Shown: piece after piece, positions 62,904 to 64,000 of the stretch
How positions within the stretch are numbered: the first letter of the stretch is position 1
Layout: every line of letters starts with the position of its first letter
Source of the DNA: Galbula dea
Taxonomy: Eukaryota; Chordata; Aves; Piciformes; Galbulidae
Length of the DNA stretch: 64,000 nt
Assembly: GCA_013399015.1 (NCBI GenBank)
Contig: VWZX01002356.1
Coordinates: 186,001-250,000, forward strand
Reading direction: 5' to 3'
Made by a program: the position numbers and the translations under genes
The notes under the pieces: generated by a model
The model's database searches: none
What the model saw: the letters and a program-made list of their open reading frames with translations, nothing else
What the model was told of the DNA's origin: nothing

Positions 62904-62923
62904 TGGCCACAAGAGGGCACTAT
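62904..62923 (+). promoter_or_regulatory. CTCF-like motif
   Basis: CCACAAGAGGGCAC (62907-62920) fits 13 of 14 positions of the CTCF core CCASYAGRKGGCRS. It is preceded by TGG and followed by TA, as in extended CTCF sites. It lies about 17 kb upstream of the SLCO5A1 start codon, where a boundary toward the next gene would be plausible. A single N follows at 62924. Confidence 0.45.
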
Positions 62924-62924
62924 N

Positions 62925-64000
62925 ACTAATTTCGCTGCTTTATAGTCGAGAAGCATGTCCTAGTAGCGGTCTGCTCACCAAAAGACCTCTCAGCTTGCTG
63001 AAGCTTCCATTTGAAGGTCTCGATTGCAGTGATTTATCCTCAGGGAGCAAGGGTTAATTTAAAACCTATGTGCAAATATACTTGAAGAAGGGCAGCAACA
63101 AGCAGAAACACTTTAGGTTTTTGAACGTTCAGAGAAGGGAAAGCAAAGGAGTTTAGCTCTCCCACTGCTGCACTGGCACTGCAGACCTGCACATCCTCTC
63201 CATCCTCCTCACCTCTTCCTGCCCTCCATTTCCAACCAGTATGTCCTGCTGCTTTTCTCAGCACAGAGCTGGGTACGTTCTGGGTATCTGTGCCTCGATT
63301 TTCCTCTGCATGCAGTTTAAGCTCTTCTCAGCAGCGTCACTCTCTGCTTCTACACTTTCCCTCTGAACTTCAAATCTGTGGACACACGAGGTGTCTATTG
63401 CTCCATGCTTCTCCTTGCCCTTTCTGCCTTCCTTCTTCAAAGTTCACAGAGCCACTGACCAACATATGTGGTTGGATCACTTGGCTTTCTTGTTCCTCAG
63501 TCACCATCGCTGGGAAGTGTTAAATGCATCACCCCTGCAAGACAATTTGTGTTCATGCATTATCCTCTATTCTACCACCTCTAGGATATTGCACTTCTCC
63601 TTCCCCTGCAGGCTGCAGTTTCTGGTTTCCTAAAGTGTTGTGCAGAATCCTGTGGCAGTGACGCTTTACATTTCCTAAACCTTTTATATCCTTGAAGTTT
63701 GAGAAATTAGACAGTATTAGCTTTCCTCTCCTGGCTTTCTAAAGACATTTCAGGCTTGTATTTTATCTAAATCATTTTATGGCCCATTAATTGGGTAGAT
63801 AATGTTTCTCAGCAAAGTCTGAGAGGTCATTTAGCATTTTCAGCATGATTATAGCATGAACATGGGGTGTTTTCAGCCAGAAGGATTACTTTTCTTTTTA
63901 CAACTCTAAAAAGTGAGCCAGCCTTTTATATTCACAGTTCTTGAGAAAGGTAAGTCTTTCTGCTGAAATTTAAGCAAAAGAAATGAGGTTTTGGTTAAAA
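62925..64000. other. Right-hand intergenic sequence
   Basis: Non-repetitive sequence with short frames only. No gene, RNA or mobile element is recognised up to the window end. Confidence 0.55.

Noticed and set aside
1..64000. CRISPR arrays, tRNA or rRNA genes, bacterial operons
   Set aside because: No regularly spaced direct repeats, cloverleaf-type segments or rRNA-like blocks were seen. The gene structure is vertebrate.

Overview
The window looks like a bird nuclear chromosome segment. It has long AT-rich introns, one GC-rich CpG island, several 5'-truncated CR1 (chicken repeat 1) retroposon fragments and a retroviral solo LTR. There is no operon-like packing, and the only long coding signal is split over vertebrate-style GT-AG exons. 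The lineage within birds cannot be fixed from this sequence.

The main gene is SLCO5A1 (solute carrier organic anion transporter family member 5A1), on the minus strand. All nine coding exons were located, from the start codon at 45854 down to the stop codon at 9689. Joined at GT-AG junctions with matching phases, they give 2517 nt, which is 838 residues including 17 unknown ones inside a 51-N gap. I recall the human protein as about 848 residues. The 12 membrane segments, the OATP signature at the exon 2/3 junction and the cysteine-rich Kazal-like loop in exons 6-7 are all present.

Layout: 1-651 is the last coding exon of a plus-strand gene I do not recognise, followed by a 3'UTR-like stretch to about 2.2 kb. 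From 2.4 to 9.7 kb lie the convergent 3' flank and probable 3'UTR of SLCO5A1, with a CR1 copy. From 9.7 to 25.9 kb lie exons 9 to 2. From 25.9 to 45.0 kb is the 19-kb intron 1, carrying CR1 fragments and a partial LTR. From 45.0 to 47.0 kb are exon 1 and its CpG-island promoter. From 47 to 64 kb is upstream intergenic sequence with a complete solo LTR (48863-49291, 5-bp target-site duplication) and a CTCF-like motif near 62.9 kb.

The observation most worth following is that both related LTR copies lie in the same orientation as SLCO5A1. Each keeps a TATA box and a good splice donor, one about 3 kb upstream of the start codon and one inside intron 1. They could act as alternative promoters. 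I found no novel enzymatic or defence-type system here.
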